From positions 1 to 57,220 of the forward strand of contig JAFSGG010000013.1 of assembly GCA_017434775.1 (NCBI GenBank): a stretch of 57,220 bases of DNA, given 5' to 3'. The translations under genes and the position numbers were made by a program. The notes under the pieces are model-generated. The model made no database searches. It worked only from the letters and a program-made list of their open reading frames with translations, and was not told the origin of the DNA. Shown one piece after another: positions 16,806-24,263 of the stretch (its first letter is position 1; every line of letters begins with the position of its first letter). Origin of the DNA: Clostridia bacterium (GTDB taxonomy: Bacteria; Bacillota; Clostridia; Christensenellales; Aristaeellaceae).

Positions 16806-17861
16806 ATGGTGGAATTTAATGTAAGCCTGAAGGGCAAAACCATTCTGGTGACCGGTGCGGCCGGTTTTATCGGCGCTAATCTGGTGCGCAGATTGTATGA
16901 AATGGCGGAAGATATCGTTGTTATCGGCCTGGATAACATGAATGATTATTACGATGTATCCCTGAAGGAATACCGGCTGAAAGAGCTTTCCAAGTTCTCT
17001 ACCTTTACGTTTGTGAAAGGCAATCTGGCGGATAAAACGCTGATTGACAGTTTGTTTGCGGAATATAAGCCGGCTATTGTGGTAAACCTGGCGGCACAGG
17101 CCGGAGTGCGCTATTCCATCACCAATCCCGGTGCTTACATCGAATCCAATCTCATTGGTTTTTACAACATTCTGGAAGCCTGCCGGCATAACCCGGTGGA
17201 ACATCTGGTGTATGCTTCCTCGTCCAGTGTGTATGGTACGAATAAAAAGATCCCCTATTCCACAGAAGATAAGGTGGACAATCCTGTCAGCCTGTATGCG
17301 GCTACGAAAAAATCCAATGAGTTGATGGCCCATGCTTATGCCAAGCTATACAATATCCCGTCTACCGGTTTGCGTTTCTTTACCGTGTACGGTCCTGCAG
17401 GCCGGCCGGATATGGCCTATTTCGGTTTTACCAATAAGCTGCTCAGGGGCGAAACCATTCAGATTTTCAATTATGGCAATTGTCAGCGGGATTTTACCTA
17501 TGTGGATGATATCGTCACCGGTGTGGTGAACATCATGCAGCATGCGCCGGAAAAGGCAGTGGGTGAAGATGGCTTGCCTTTGCCGCCATATATGGTGTAC
17601 AATATCGGCAACAACAGCCCAGAGAATTTGCTGGACTTTGTGGATATCCTGCAGCAGGAACTGATCCGTGCCGGCGTGCTGCCGCAAGATTATGACTTTG
17701 ATGCCCACAAGGAACTGGTGCCCATGCAGCCCGGTGATGTGCCGGTGACTTACGCGGATGTAAGTGCACTGGAAAGAGACTTTGGCTTCAAACCCAGTAC
17801 CAGCCTGCGGGAAGGCCTGCGGAAGTTTGCTCAGTGGTACAAGGAATTTTATCAGGTGTAA
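16806..17861 (+). CDS. UDP-glucuronate 4-epimerase family protein
   Basis: A 351-aa extended short-chain dehydrogenase with the NAD-binding GAAGFIG, the catalytic SSSSVYG serine/threonine region and YAATKK (YxxxK). The spacing, and LDNMNDYYDVSLKEYRL near the N-terminus, match the CapI/LspL-type UDP-GlcA 4-epimerases, which interconvert UDP-GlcA and UDP-GalA. The C-terminus has the usual GDVPVTYADVS and GFKPSTSLREGL. It is 15 bases after the nucleotidyltransferase, with its own GGAGG, and is almost certainly in the same transcript. Confidence 0.9.
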   Translation: MVEFNVSLKGKTILVTGAAGFIGANLVRRLYEMAEDIVVIGLDNMNDYYDVSLKEYRLKELSKFSTFTFVKGNLADKTLIDSLFAEYKPAIVVNLAAQAGVRYSITNPGAYIESNLIGFYNILEACRHNPVEHLVYASSSSVYGTNKKIPYSTEDKVDNPVSLYAATKKSNELMAHAYAKLYNIPSTGLRFFTVYGPAGRPDMAYFGFTNKLLRGETIQIFNYGNCQRDFTYVDDIVTGVVNIMQHAPEKAVGEDGLPLPPYMVYNIGNNSPENLLDFVDILQQELIRAGVLPQDYDFDAHKELVPMQPGDVPVTYADVSALERDFGFKPSTSLREGLRKFAQWYKEFYQV

Positions 17862-17880
17862 AAACTCGCTTTTTCTTTGC

Positions 17881-18060
17881 CTGTCGCCTGTGCGTGTGCA
17901 TGGAAAGCGTGCTCCGGAAAAAAAGAAAACTGCTTTCCCATCGCCATAGGAAAAAACCATAGCCGAGGGACAGCAACTGCAAAGGCACAACTGTACTGTC
18001 GCCGAGAGGCCGGGCGGAAAAGTTATGCCTGCTTCATAAAAGCAAAAACAGGAGGAATCA
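17881..18060 (+). ncRNA. Candidate structured 5' leader of the UDP-glucose dehydrogenase gene
   Basis: About 200 non-coding bases separate the epimerase from ugd. Pairings seen: GGAAAGC (17902-17908) with GCTTTCC (17932-17938); GGCACAACT (17984-17992) with AGTTATGCC (18021-18029, one A-C mismatch), extended by GCA/TGC across an AA bulge; and an inner CGCC (18000-18003) with GGCG (18013-18016). GACAG (17969-17973) can pair with CTGTC at 17881 or at 17996, giving two alternative states. I cannot match it to a known riboswitch class. No terminator is visible, so any control may act on ribosome access (AGGAGG at 18050-18055). Confidence 0.5.
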
Positions 18061-18063
18061 AAA

Positions 18064-19296
18064 ATGAATATTGCAGTTGCCGGTACCGGCTATGTGGGCT
18101 TGTCTATTGCGACGCTGCTGGCCCAGCATCATCATGTGACGGCGGTGGATATTGTGCCGGAAAAGGTGGAAATGATCAACCGTCGCCAGTCGCCCATTCA
18201 GGATGAATATATTGAAAAGTATCTGTTGGAAAAGGAACTGGACCTGACGGCTACGCTGGATGCAGAAACTGCCTATAAAGACGCTGATTTCGTGGTCATT
18301 GCAGCCCCTACCAATTACGATAGCAAAAAGAACTACTTTGATACCAGCGCCGTGGAAACGGTGATCCAGCTGGTGATCCGGTATAATCCCGATGCGATCA
18401 TGGTGATCAAGTCCACTATTCCTGTAGGATTTACAACCATGGTTCGGGAAAAATATCATTGTGACAACATTCTCTTCAGCCCCGAATTCCTGCGGGAGAG
18501 CAAGGCGCTGTATGATAATCTGTACCCCAGCCGCATCATTGTGGGTACAGATGTGGAAAATGCAAGGCTGGTGAAAGCCGCCCAAACCTTCGCTGCCCTT
18601 TTACAGGAAGGGGCACTGAAGCCGGATATTGATACTCTGTTCATGGGGTTTACAGAAGCAGAAGCCGTAAAATTGTTTGCCAACACTTATCTGGCTTTGC
18701 GGGTCAGTTATTTCAATGAGCTGGATACTTATGCCGAAATGAAGGGGCTGAACACCCGGCAGATCATTGAAGGGGTGTGTCTGGATCCCCGCATTGGCAG
18801 CCATTACAACAATCCTTCCTTTGGCTACGGCGGTTATTGCTTGCCCAAAGACACCAAGCAGCTGCTGGCCAATTATTTGGATGTGCCCCAGAATATGATG
18901 ACGGCCATCGTAGAATCCAATCGTACCCGTAAGGATTTTATTGCGGACCGTGTGCTGGAAATTGCCGGGGCATATGAAGCCAATGACAGCTGGGATGCCA
19001 GCAAAGAAAAAGACGTGGTGGTGGGTGTTTATCGCCTGACCATGAAGAGTAATTCCGATAATTTCCGTCAGTCCTCCATTCAGGGTGTGATGAAGCGTAT
19101 CAAGGCCAAGGGTGCCACGGTGATCATTTATGAACCCACGCTGGCAAACGGAAGCACCTTCTTTGGCAGCAAGGTGGTCAATGATCTGGATCAGTTCAAG
19201 GCCCAGGCTTGCGCCATCATTGCCAATCGATATGACCCGTGCCTGGATGATGTGGCAGAGAAAGTGTATACCCGGGATTTGTTCCGCAGAGACTAA
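18064..19296 (+). CDS. ugd: UDP-glucose 6-dehydrogenase
   Basis: A 410-aa enzyme oxidising UDP-glucose to UDP-glucuronate with two NAD+. The N-terminal Rossmann fold is [14 protein letters not shown]; the catalytic cysteine lies in [19 protein letters not shown], and [15 protein letters not shown] of the central helix, are family hallmarks. It resembles the shorter Gram-positive Ugd type (about 400 aa). Its product is the substrate of the 4-epimerase just upstream, so the two genes form a de novo UDP-GalA route. Confidence 0.95.
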   Translation: MNIAVAGTGYVGLSIATLLAQHHHVTAVDIVPEKVEMINRRQSPIQDEYIEKYLLEKELDLTATLDAETAYKDADFVVIAAPTNYDSKKNYFDTSAVETVIQLVIRYNPDAIMVIKSTIPVGFTTMVREKYHCDNILFSPEFLRESKALYDNLYPSRIIVGTDVENARLVKAAQTFAALLQEGALKPDIDTLFMGFTEAEAVKLFANTYLALRVSYFNELDTYAEMKGLNTRQIIEGVCLDPRIGSHYNNPSFGYGGYCLPKDTKQLLANYLDVPQNMMTAIVESNRTRKDFIADRVLEIAGAYEANDSWDASKEKDVVVGVYRLTMKSNSDNFRQSSIQGVMKRIKAKGATVIIYEPTLANGSTFFGSKVVNDLDQFKAQACAIIANRYDPCLDDVAEKVYTRDLFRRD

Positions 19297-19326
19297 TGGA
19301 AACGATGAAAAACAGGGGGAAGCAGC

Positions 19327-19866
19327 ATGGATCAGGCAACAATCATTTCGATGCTTGTGCTGCTGATTGCCCTGCTTCTGCCTGTTCTGGCTCGTGTGCT
19401 GCGCCGGTATCCCAAATGGCTTGCAACGGCCGGATATGCTCTTCTGGCGCTGTATGCGGCGGCGTATCTGTATGAAACGCTGTTATTCCGCACGGTGAAG
19501 GATGAATATATGTTCCGCACGGAAGTGCTGTGGTCCTATCGCGAAGCGCTGGTGATACCGGATGGGCTGATGAGCTTATTCAAGGGCACGGTCCGGGTGA
19601 AAAGGCCGGATTTGTGGGAAGGTATTTTACTGAATATTCTGCTGTGCATTCCGTTGGGGTATCTGCTGCCTTTTGTGTTCGCAAAGCTGAAAGGATGGCA
19701 TGTGCTGCTGATTGCGTTTTTATGCAGCGTGCTGACGGAAGGGGTGCAGCTGGTTTTCAGGCTGGGATTGTTTGAATTTGATGATATCATCAATAACACC
19801 CTGGGGGCAGTGATCGGGCTGGTGATGTATTTGTGCATCATCCGTCCCTTGGCAAAGGGAAAATAA
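19327..19866 (+). CDS. VanZ-like membrane protein
   Basis: A 179-aa integral membrane protein with about five spans and the VanZ pattern: a loop after span 2, LWEGILLNILLCIPLGYLLP, then FDDIINNTLGAVIGLVM near the C-terminus. VanZ confers low teicoplanin resistance in enterococci; chromosomal homologues are common in Firmicutes and their natural role is unclear. It follows ugd by 30 bases with AGGGGGAAGC as ribosome site, so it is likely the last gene of the sugar nucleotide transcript, before the terminator at 19941. Confidence 0.85.
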   Translation: MDQATIISMLVLLIALLLPVLARVLRRYPKWLATAGYALLALYAAAYLYETLLFRTVKDEYMFRTEVLWSYREALVIPDGLMSLFKGTVRVKRPDLWEGILLNILLCIPLGYLLPFVFAKLKGWHVLLIAFLCSVLTEGVQLVFRLGLFEFDDIINNTLGAVIGLVMYLCIIRPLAKGK

Positions 19867-19940
19867 ACATTTTGTCAGAACAAAACGAACCATCATTGGT
19901 TATTTTACATCCCCTGCGGTTGACATGTGGGGCAATGAAA

Positions 19941-19964
19941 AACCGGCTGTGGCCGGTTTTTTGT
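19941..19964 (+). terminator. Intrinsic terminator
   Basis: AACCGGC (19941-19947) pairs with GCCGGTT (19952-19958), then TTTTTG. Confidence 0.85.
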
Positions 19965-19969
19965 TTTCG

Positions 19970-19998
19970 TTGCAGGGTGGGAAATTTTGTGGTAAAAT
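19970..19998 (+). promoter_or_regulatory. Promoter of the FAD synthetase-like gene
   Basis: TTGCAG (19970-19975), 17-bp spacer, TAAAAT (19993-19998), directly after the terminator. Confidence 0.65.
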
Positions 19999-20057
19999 GA
20001 CAATCACAAAGAGCAAAACCATTTGAACGACGAAAGAAAAGCGGGAGGCGAAAGGCA

Positions 20058-20600
20058 ATGCAGAAGAAAGGGTGCGTATTGTGCCTTGGCTTTTTTGACG
20101 GCATGCACCGGGGGCATCAGGCGCTTATGCAGGCTGGGCAGAAGGCGGCGGAAAAGTTATCCCTGCCGCTTTGCGCCCATACCTTTGACCGTTCTCCCTC
20201 TCCCTTCAAACAGGAACTGACCGGGCTGGAGGAAAGGGTACAGCTGCTAAAGGCGTATGGCGCTGATGAAGTACATGTGACACCCTTTGACGATGAAATC
20301 CGCTGTATGTCCGGTGATGTGTTTTTTGAACAAGTGATTCTCAAAGAAATCGGCGCCCGGTATGTGATCTGCGGTCATGACCATCGTTTCGGCCACAAAG
20401 GCGGCTGGGATGCGGTTGCTTTGGAAAATATGTGCCGGGCAAACGGCATAGGCTTTGAACGGGTGGAGGAATTTTGCCTGGATGGGCAGAAGGTTTCTTC
20501 CACAGCCATCCGGAAAGCTTTGCAGGATGGCGATATCCCCTTGGCGGAAAAACTGCTGGGCAGGCCGGTGCCGGCCCAATGGAAACAGGTGAAAGCATGA
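20058..20600 (+). CDS. FAD synthetase domain protein (RibF N-terminal domain only)
   Basis: A 180-aa nucleotidyltransferase-fold protein matching the FMN adenylyltransferase half of RibF: GFFDGMHRGHQALM (the GxFDGxHxGH motif), AHTFDRSPSP, VICGHDHRFGHKGGWD and the closing KVSSTAIRKALQDGD (SSTxIR). RibF is normally about 310 aa with a C-terminal riboflavin kinase domain; here the protein stops where that would begin, and the next gene follows at once. It may therefore be a monofunctional FAD synthetase or a paralogue with another substrate. The stop overlaps the CDF gene start. Confidence 0.85.
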   Translation: MQKKGCVLCLGFFDGMHRGHQALMQAGQKAAEKLSLPLCAHTFDRSPSPFKQELTGLEERVQLLKAYGADEVHVTPFDDEIRCMSGDVFFEQVILKEIGARYVICGHDHRFGHKGGWDAVALENMCRANGIGFERVEEFCLDGQKVSSTAIRKALQDGDIPLAEKLLGRPVPAQWKQVKA

Positions 20601-21811
20601 TAACGGAACTGCTGCTGAAAAAATTTGTACCGGAATTAAAAGAAATTCCGAATAAAACGGCATCTGCCGTGGCTGTGATTGCCGATCAGGACATGCGCAA
20701 AAAGATCGGCACGCTGGGCTCGGCCACAGGCATGGTCTTGAATCTTCTGCTCAGTGCCATGAAAATGCTGCTGGGCTTTCTGATGGGATCGGTGGCTGTT
20801 ACGGCGGATGGTGTGAATAATCTGTCCGATGCCGGAGGCAGCCTGGTGGCGCTGATATCCGTCAGAATGGCTGCCAAACCCCAGGATGAGGATCATCCCT
20901 TCGGCCATGGGCGCATTGAGTATCTGGGTGCGCTGGCGGTGGGGGTATTGATTGCTTTCTTTGGCGTGGAATTGATCAAATCCGGCGTGGAGAGCATCCT
21001 GGCCGGCAAGGCGGCGGCTTTTTCCATCGTTACTTTTGTGCTGCTGGCAGCGGGTGTTGTGGTAAAAGGGTGGATGAGCGTATTTTACCGCAAGCTGGGC
21101 AAAATGACAGATAACCCCACTTTGCTGGCGGCCGCCAAGGATTCCATGGGGGATGCCGTTTCCACAGCGGTCATTGCCCTGGCAACGCTGGTATCCCATC
21201 TGACGAAGTGGCCTCTGGACGGCTATGCGGGCGTACTGGTGGCGTTATTGGTGCTGAAAGCGGCCTGGGATGTGCTGTCCGATACGGTGAACCGCCTGCT
21301 GGGAGGCAAGCCGGACGTGGAACTGGGTAAAAAGATTGTGGATCTGCTGATGGAATACCCCGGTATTTTGGGGGTGCACGATCTGGTGATCCACGATTAC
21401 GGCCCGGGGCGCTCCATGGCTTCCATCCATGCGGAGGTGAGCGCCGATTGCGATCTGGTTCAGACTCATGAAGTGATTGATATGGCAGAAAGGGAAATGG
21501 GGGAAAAACTGCTTTTGCCCATCTGCATCCATCTGGATCCTGTGGTGTCCGGCGATGAAAAGACGGAACAGGCTAAAGAACAGATGGCGGCTTATCTTGC
21601 ATCCCTCACGCCGCCCTTGCACCTGCATGATTTTCGCCGGGTGCCCGGGGATAAGTACATCAACCTGATTTTTGACGTGCTGCTGCCGACGGACGTGCGA
21701 AAGACCGATGAACTGCTTTCCGGCATTCAGGCCCATGCCTGCACCATGGATGCCCGATATCGCTGTGTGGTGCATTTTGACCGGGATTATTTCGGTACAT
21801 CCCATGATTGA
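20597..21811 (+). CDS. Cation diffusion facilitator family transporter
   Basis: A 404-aa secondary metal exporter (Zn2+, Fe2+, Mn2+ or similar) of the CDF family. It has six membrane spans between residues about 35 and 240, with HPFGHGRIEYLGAL (HxxxD-type metal site region), DGVNNLSDAGGS in span 2 and DGYAGVLVALLVLKAAWD in span 6, and a cytoplasmic C-terminal domain containing GVHDLVIHDYGPG. The C-terminal part is about 100 residues longer than in FieF and ends with a second soluble segment. ATG 20597 overlaps the previous stop (ATGA), so the metal transporter and the FAD synthetase domain are co-translated. Confidence 0.92.
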   Translation: MITELLLKKFVPELKEIPNKTASAVAVIADQDMRKKIGTLGSATGMVLNLLLSAMKMLLGFLMGSVAVTADGVNNLSDAGGSLVALISVRMAAKPQDEDHPFGHGRIEYLGALAVGVLIAFFGVELIKSGVESILAGKAAAFSIVTFVLLAAGVVVKGWMSVFYRKLGKMTDNPTLLAAAKDSMGDAVSTAVIALATLVSHLTKWPLDGYAGVLVALLVLKAAWDVLSDTVNRLLGGKPDVELGKKIVDLLMEYPGILGVHDLVIHDYGPGRSMASIHAEVSADCDLVQTHEVIDMAEREMGEKLLLPICIHLDPVVSGDEKTEQAKEQMAAYLASLTPPLHLHDFRRVPGDKYINLIFDVLLPTDVRKTDELLSGIQAHACTMDARYRCVVHFDRDYFGTSHD

Positions 21812-21836
21812 TGAACGAAGAAAAAAAGAGTAAAAT
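21808..21836 (+). promoter_or_regulatory. Promoter of the frr-polC block
   Basis: TTGATG (21808-21813), 17-bp spacer, TAAAAT (21831-21836), overlapping the CDF stop. Confidence 0.6.
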
Positions 21837-21872
21837 AAAAGAAAACTGAACTGAACGAACGGAGGAAGTATC

Positions 21873-22430
21873 ATGTATCGTGCCGTTATTACCACTGCCA
21901 AAGAAAAAATGACCAAAACCAAGGAATTCTATCAGAAAGATATGCTGTCCCTGCGCGCCGGCCGGGCCAATCCCCAGATTCTGGACAAGATCATGGTGGA
22001 TTATTATGGCAGCGCCACGCCCCTCAAGCAGATGGGTAACATCAACAGCCCCGAACCCCGGCTGCTGACCATCTCCCTGTGGGATCCCAAAGCCATTCCG
22101 CTGGTGGAAAAGGCTATTCAGAAAAGCGATCTGGGCATGAACCCTTCCAATGACGGCAAAGTGATCCGTCTGGTGGTGCCGGAACTGAACGAAGAACGCC
22201 GTAAGGAACTGACCAAGGTGGTCCGCAAGGCTGCGGAAGAAGCCAAGGTAGCCATGCGCAATGCCCGCCGTGATGCCATGGAACAGTTCAAAAAGCTCAA
22301 GAAGGATTCCCAGATCACCGAAGACGATCAGCGCAAGGCCGAAGACGAGCTGCAGAAGCTGACCGATGCCCAGATCAAAGAAGTGGATAAGATCGCCGCC
22401 GAAAAGGAAAAGGAGATCATGTCTGTCTGA
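21873..22430 (+). CDS. frr: Ribosome recycling factor
   Basis: A 185-aa factor that, with EF-G, splits the post-termination ribosome. The length is typical. The conserved core is present: SLRAGRANPQILDKIMVDYYG, LTISLWDPKAIPLVEKAI, SDLGMNPSNDGKVIRLVVPE, LNEERRKELTK and the C-terminal helix ending KEKEIMSV. GGAGGAAGT precedes ATG 21873. It is followed without a gap by the 67-aa gene and uppS; in many Firmicutes pyrH or tsf lie upstream, but here the neighbour is the CDF transporter. Confidence 0.97.
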   Translation: MYRAVITTAKEKMTKTKEFYQKDMLSLRAGRANPQILDKIMVDYYGSATPLKQMGNINSPEPRLLTISLWDPKAIPLVEKAIQKSDLGMNPSNDGKVIRLVVPELNEERRKELTKVVRKAAEEAKVAMRNARRDAMEQFKKLKKDSQITEDDQRKAEDELQKLTDAQIKEVDKIAAEKEKEIMSV

Positions 22431-22633
22431 TGACGGGAAATGTGCTTGGCAAGCCTTATGACGATGCACTCCGGGCTTTGGCGCAAAGGGAAGGGATTAC
22501 CGTGAAAGAAACGGCGGCCCCTTCCCGCAGCGGTTCTGCATCACCCCGGGAAGGCACGCTGCATGTGGTGCGTGTAACAAAGGGTGAATGGGTGGTGGCC
22601 CCCTTTCCGGTGGGTCTGCCCCGGAAGGAGTGA
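22430..22633 (+). CDS. Uncharacterised 67-aa protein between frr and uppS
   Basis: A small basic protein (MTGNVLGKPYDDALRALAQR at the N-terminus). The first 25 residues look like a PASTA-type or helix start (GKPYDDALRALAQREGITV), followed by a Ser/Gly/Pro-rich link and a beta-rich end (LHVVRVTKGEWVVAPF). It shares one base with the frr stop (TGATG), and the uppS ribosome site lies within its last codons, so it is translated with both neighbours. No family assigned; function unknown. Confidence 0.72.
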   Translation: MTGNVLGKPYDDALRALAQREGITVKETAAPSRSGSASPREGTLHVVRVTKGEWVVAPFPVGLPRKE

Positions 22634-22638
22634 TCCGG

Positions 22639-23349
22639 ATGAGCGAATTTGCAAAACTGCCCCGGCATGTGGCCATCATTATGGACGGCAACGGCCGCTG
22701 GGCGAAAAAACATAAGCTGAAAGTGGCGCTGGGGCACCGCAAAGGGGTGGAAGCGCTGCGCAGCATTATTCGGGAAAGCAGCGATCTTGGGATCGAGGCT
22801 TTGTCCTTGTACGCTTTTTCCACGGAAAACTGGAAGCGAGATCCTCAGGAAGTGGAAGCGCTGATGGCGCTGATGCTGGAATTTTTCGCATCCGAGATTG
22901 ATGAACTGGATGAAAAAAACGTGTGCATCCGTATCCTGGGGGATAAGGATGGCTTGCCCGAAAAACAGCGCCAGGCCCTGATTGATGCTGAAAACCGCAC
23001 CGAAAAAAATACCGGCCTGAAGCTGAACATCGCCATCAATTACGGCGGCCGGGCGGAAATTGTCCGGGCGGCCCGTTTGCTGGCGGAAAAGGCGGCAGCC
23101 GGTGTGATCCGGCCGGAGGATATTGACGAAGCCTCCATGGCCCGGGAATTGTATACCAAAGATCTGCCGGACGTGGATTTGATGATCCGCACCAGCGGAG
23201 AAATGCGGCTGAGTAATTTTTTATTGTACCAGTGTGCCTATGCGGAGTTTATGTTCCCCACGGTTTTGTGGCCGGATTTTGATCTGGCGGCCTATCACGA
23301 AGCGCTGCATGCCTTTGGCAGCCGGGAACGCCGCTTTGGAGGAAGATAA
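22639..23349 (+). CDS. uppS: Undecaprenyl diphosphate synthase
   Basis: A 236-aa cis-prenyltransferase that condenses eight IPP with FPP to give the C55 carrier lipid for peptidoglycan. The catalytic region HVAIIMDGNGRWAKK (Asp binds Mg-diphosphate), LYAFSTENWKR and the C-terminal IRTSGEMRLSNFLLYQ are all present. ATG 22639 is preferred over an upstream in-frame start because GGAAGGAG (22623-22630) lies just before it and the protein then begins as in the family. Part of the lipid block with cdsA, dxr and ispG. Confidence 0.97.
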   Translation: MSEFAKLPRHVAIIMDGNGRWAKKHKLKVALGHRKGVEALRSIIRESSDLGIEALSLYAFSTENWKRDPQEVEALMALMLEFFASEIDELDEKNVCIRILGDKDGLPEKQRQALIDAENRTEKNTGLKLNIAINYGGRAEIVRAARLLAEKAAAGVIRPEDIDEASMARELYTKDLPDVDLMIRTSGEMRLSNFLLYQCAYAEFMFPTVLWPDFDLAAYHEALHAFGSRERRFGGR

Positions 23350-23353
23350 AGCG

Positions 23354-24181
23354 ATGACACGACGGATTATTACAGGCGCCTGCCTGGCGGTATTGCTGGG
23401 GGTGGCGCTGGCCTTTGGCGGATGGGTGTTCAGTATTTTGTTTATGGCCACCATTTGCTGTTCCATGTTTGAAGTGTACCGTTGCCTGAAAACGGCAGGG
23501 CATCGACCGGTGCAATGGCCGGGCTGGCTGTGCGTGATTGCTTCCCTGATTCTGTTCAATGTGGATATCGGGGGCATGAGCGGCAGTGTGATGTACCTGA
23601 TGCCCCTGGTTGGCGCCGCCTGCATGATCACGTCCGCGGTGGTCTTGTTCCGCCACGAGCCGAAACTGGAAGATATTTTGGTTTCGGTGATGCCGCTGGT
23701 GTGCGTGCTGCTGCCGGCCATGTGTATGCTGGGCTTGCAGAATGTGGAGAACCGGCTGCATCAGATTCTGCTGACACTGATGGCTTTCGGCGCTCCGCTG
23801 GCAGGGGATACCCTGGCGTATTTCATCGGCAGCCAGTTTGGCAAGCATAAGCTTTGCCCTGCGGTAAGCCCCAAAAAGAGTACGGAAGGCGCAGCGGCCG
23901 GTTTGCTGGGCAGCATCCTGTTTTCCATGGCCCTGTGCGGCATCGGCGCCATTTTCGGGCCGGTGCAGCCCTTGTGGCATTATGTGGTTCTGGGTTTTTT
24001 GTGCGGCATTGCCGGCCAGCTGGGGGATCTTTTCGCATCGCTTATCAAGCGGCACTGCGGCGTGAAGGATTTCGGTACCATTTTCCCCGGCCATGGCGGT
24101 ATGATGGACCGGCTGGACAGCGTATATTGGGCTACGGTCATCGTGTATGTATACCTGAATCTGTTTATGATTGCCGGCTGA
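23354..24181 (+). CDS. cdsA: Phosphatidate cytidylyltransferase
   Basis: A 275-aa membrane enzyme making CDP-diacylglycerol from CTP and phosphatidate, the branch point of phospholipid synthesis. It has about eight spans, and the CDP-alcohol signature near the C-terminus: SLIKRHCGVKDFGTIFPGHG followed by GMMDRLDS. The start ATG 23354 is 4 bases after the uppS stop, and its ribosome site (GGAGGAAGA) lies in the uppS end. The order uppS-cdsA-dxr-rseP is classic. Confidence 0.96.
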   Translation: MTRRIITGACLAVLLGVALAFGGWVFSILFMATICCSMFEVYRCLKTAGHRPVQWPGWLCVIASLILFNVDIGGMSGSVMYLMPLVGAACMITSAVVLFRHEPKLEDILVSVMPLVCVLLPAMCMLGLQNVENRLHQILLTLMAFGAPLAGDTLAYFIGSQFGKHKLCPAVSPKKSTEGAAAGLLGSILFSMALCGIGAIFGPVQPLWHYVVLGFLCGIAGQLGDLFASLIKRHCGVKDFGTIFPGHGGMMDRLDSVYWATVIVYVYLNLFMIAG

Positions 24182-24190
24182 ATGTGCAAC

Positions 24191-24232
24191 AGAGGAATCG
24201 TGCGGAGTATGCACCGGACGGTTCCTCTTTGC
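24191..24232 (+). terminator. Hairpin between cdsA and dxr
   Basis: AGAGGAATCGT (24191-24201) pairs over its whole length with ACGGTTCCTCT (24218-24228, one T-G pair), followed by only TT. A partial terminator or RNA-processing site; no new promoter is evident before dxr. Confidence 0.5.
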
Positions 24233-24263
24233 CATCTAAAGAGAGAAAGGAAATTTTGTATTC

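Noticed and set aside
17941..18032. Known c-di-GMP-I riboswitch in the ugd leader
   Set aside because: A CTGCAAAGGC word recalls part of the consensus, but the GGGCAAACC half and the tetraloop receptor are missing.
17877..18206. A 109-codon frame covering the ugd leader
   Set aside because: It runs into ugd in another frame, has no ribosome site, and the sequence is better explained as structured RNA.
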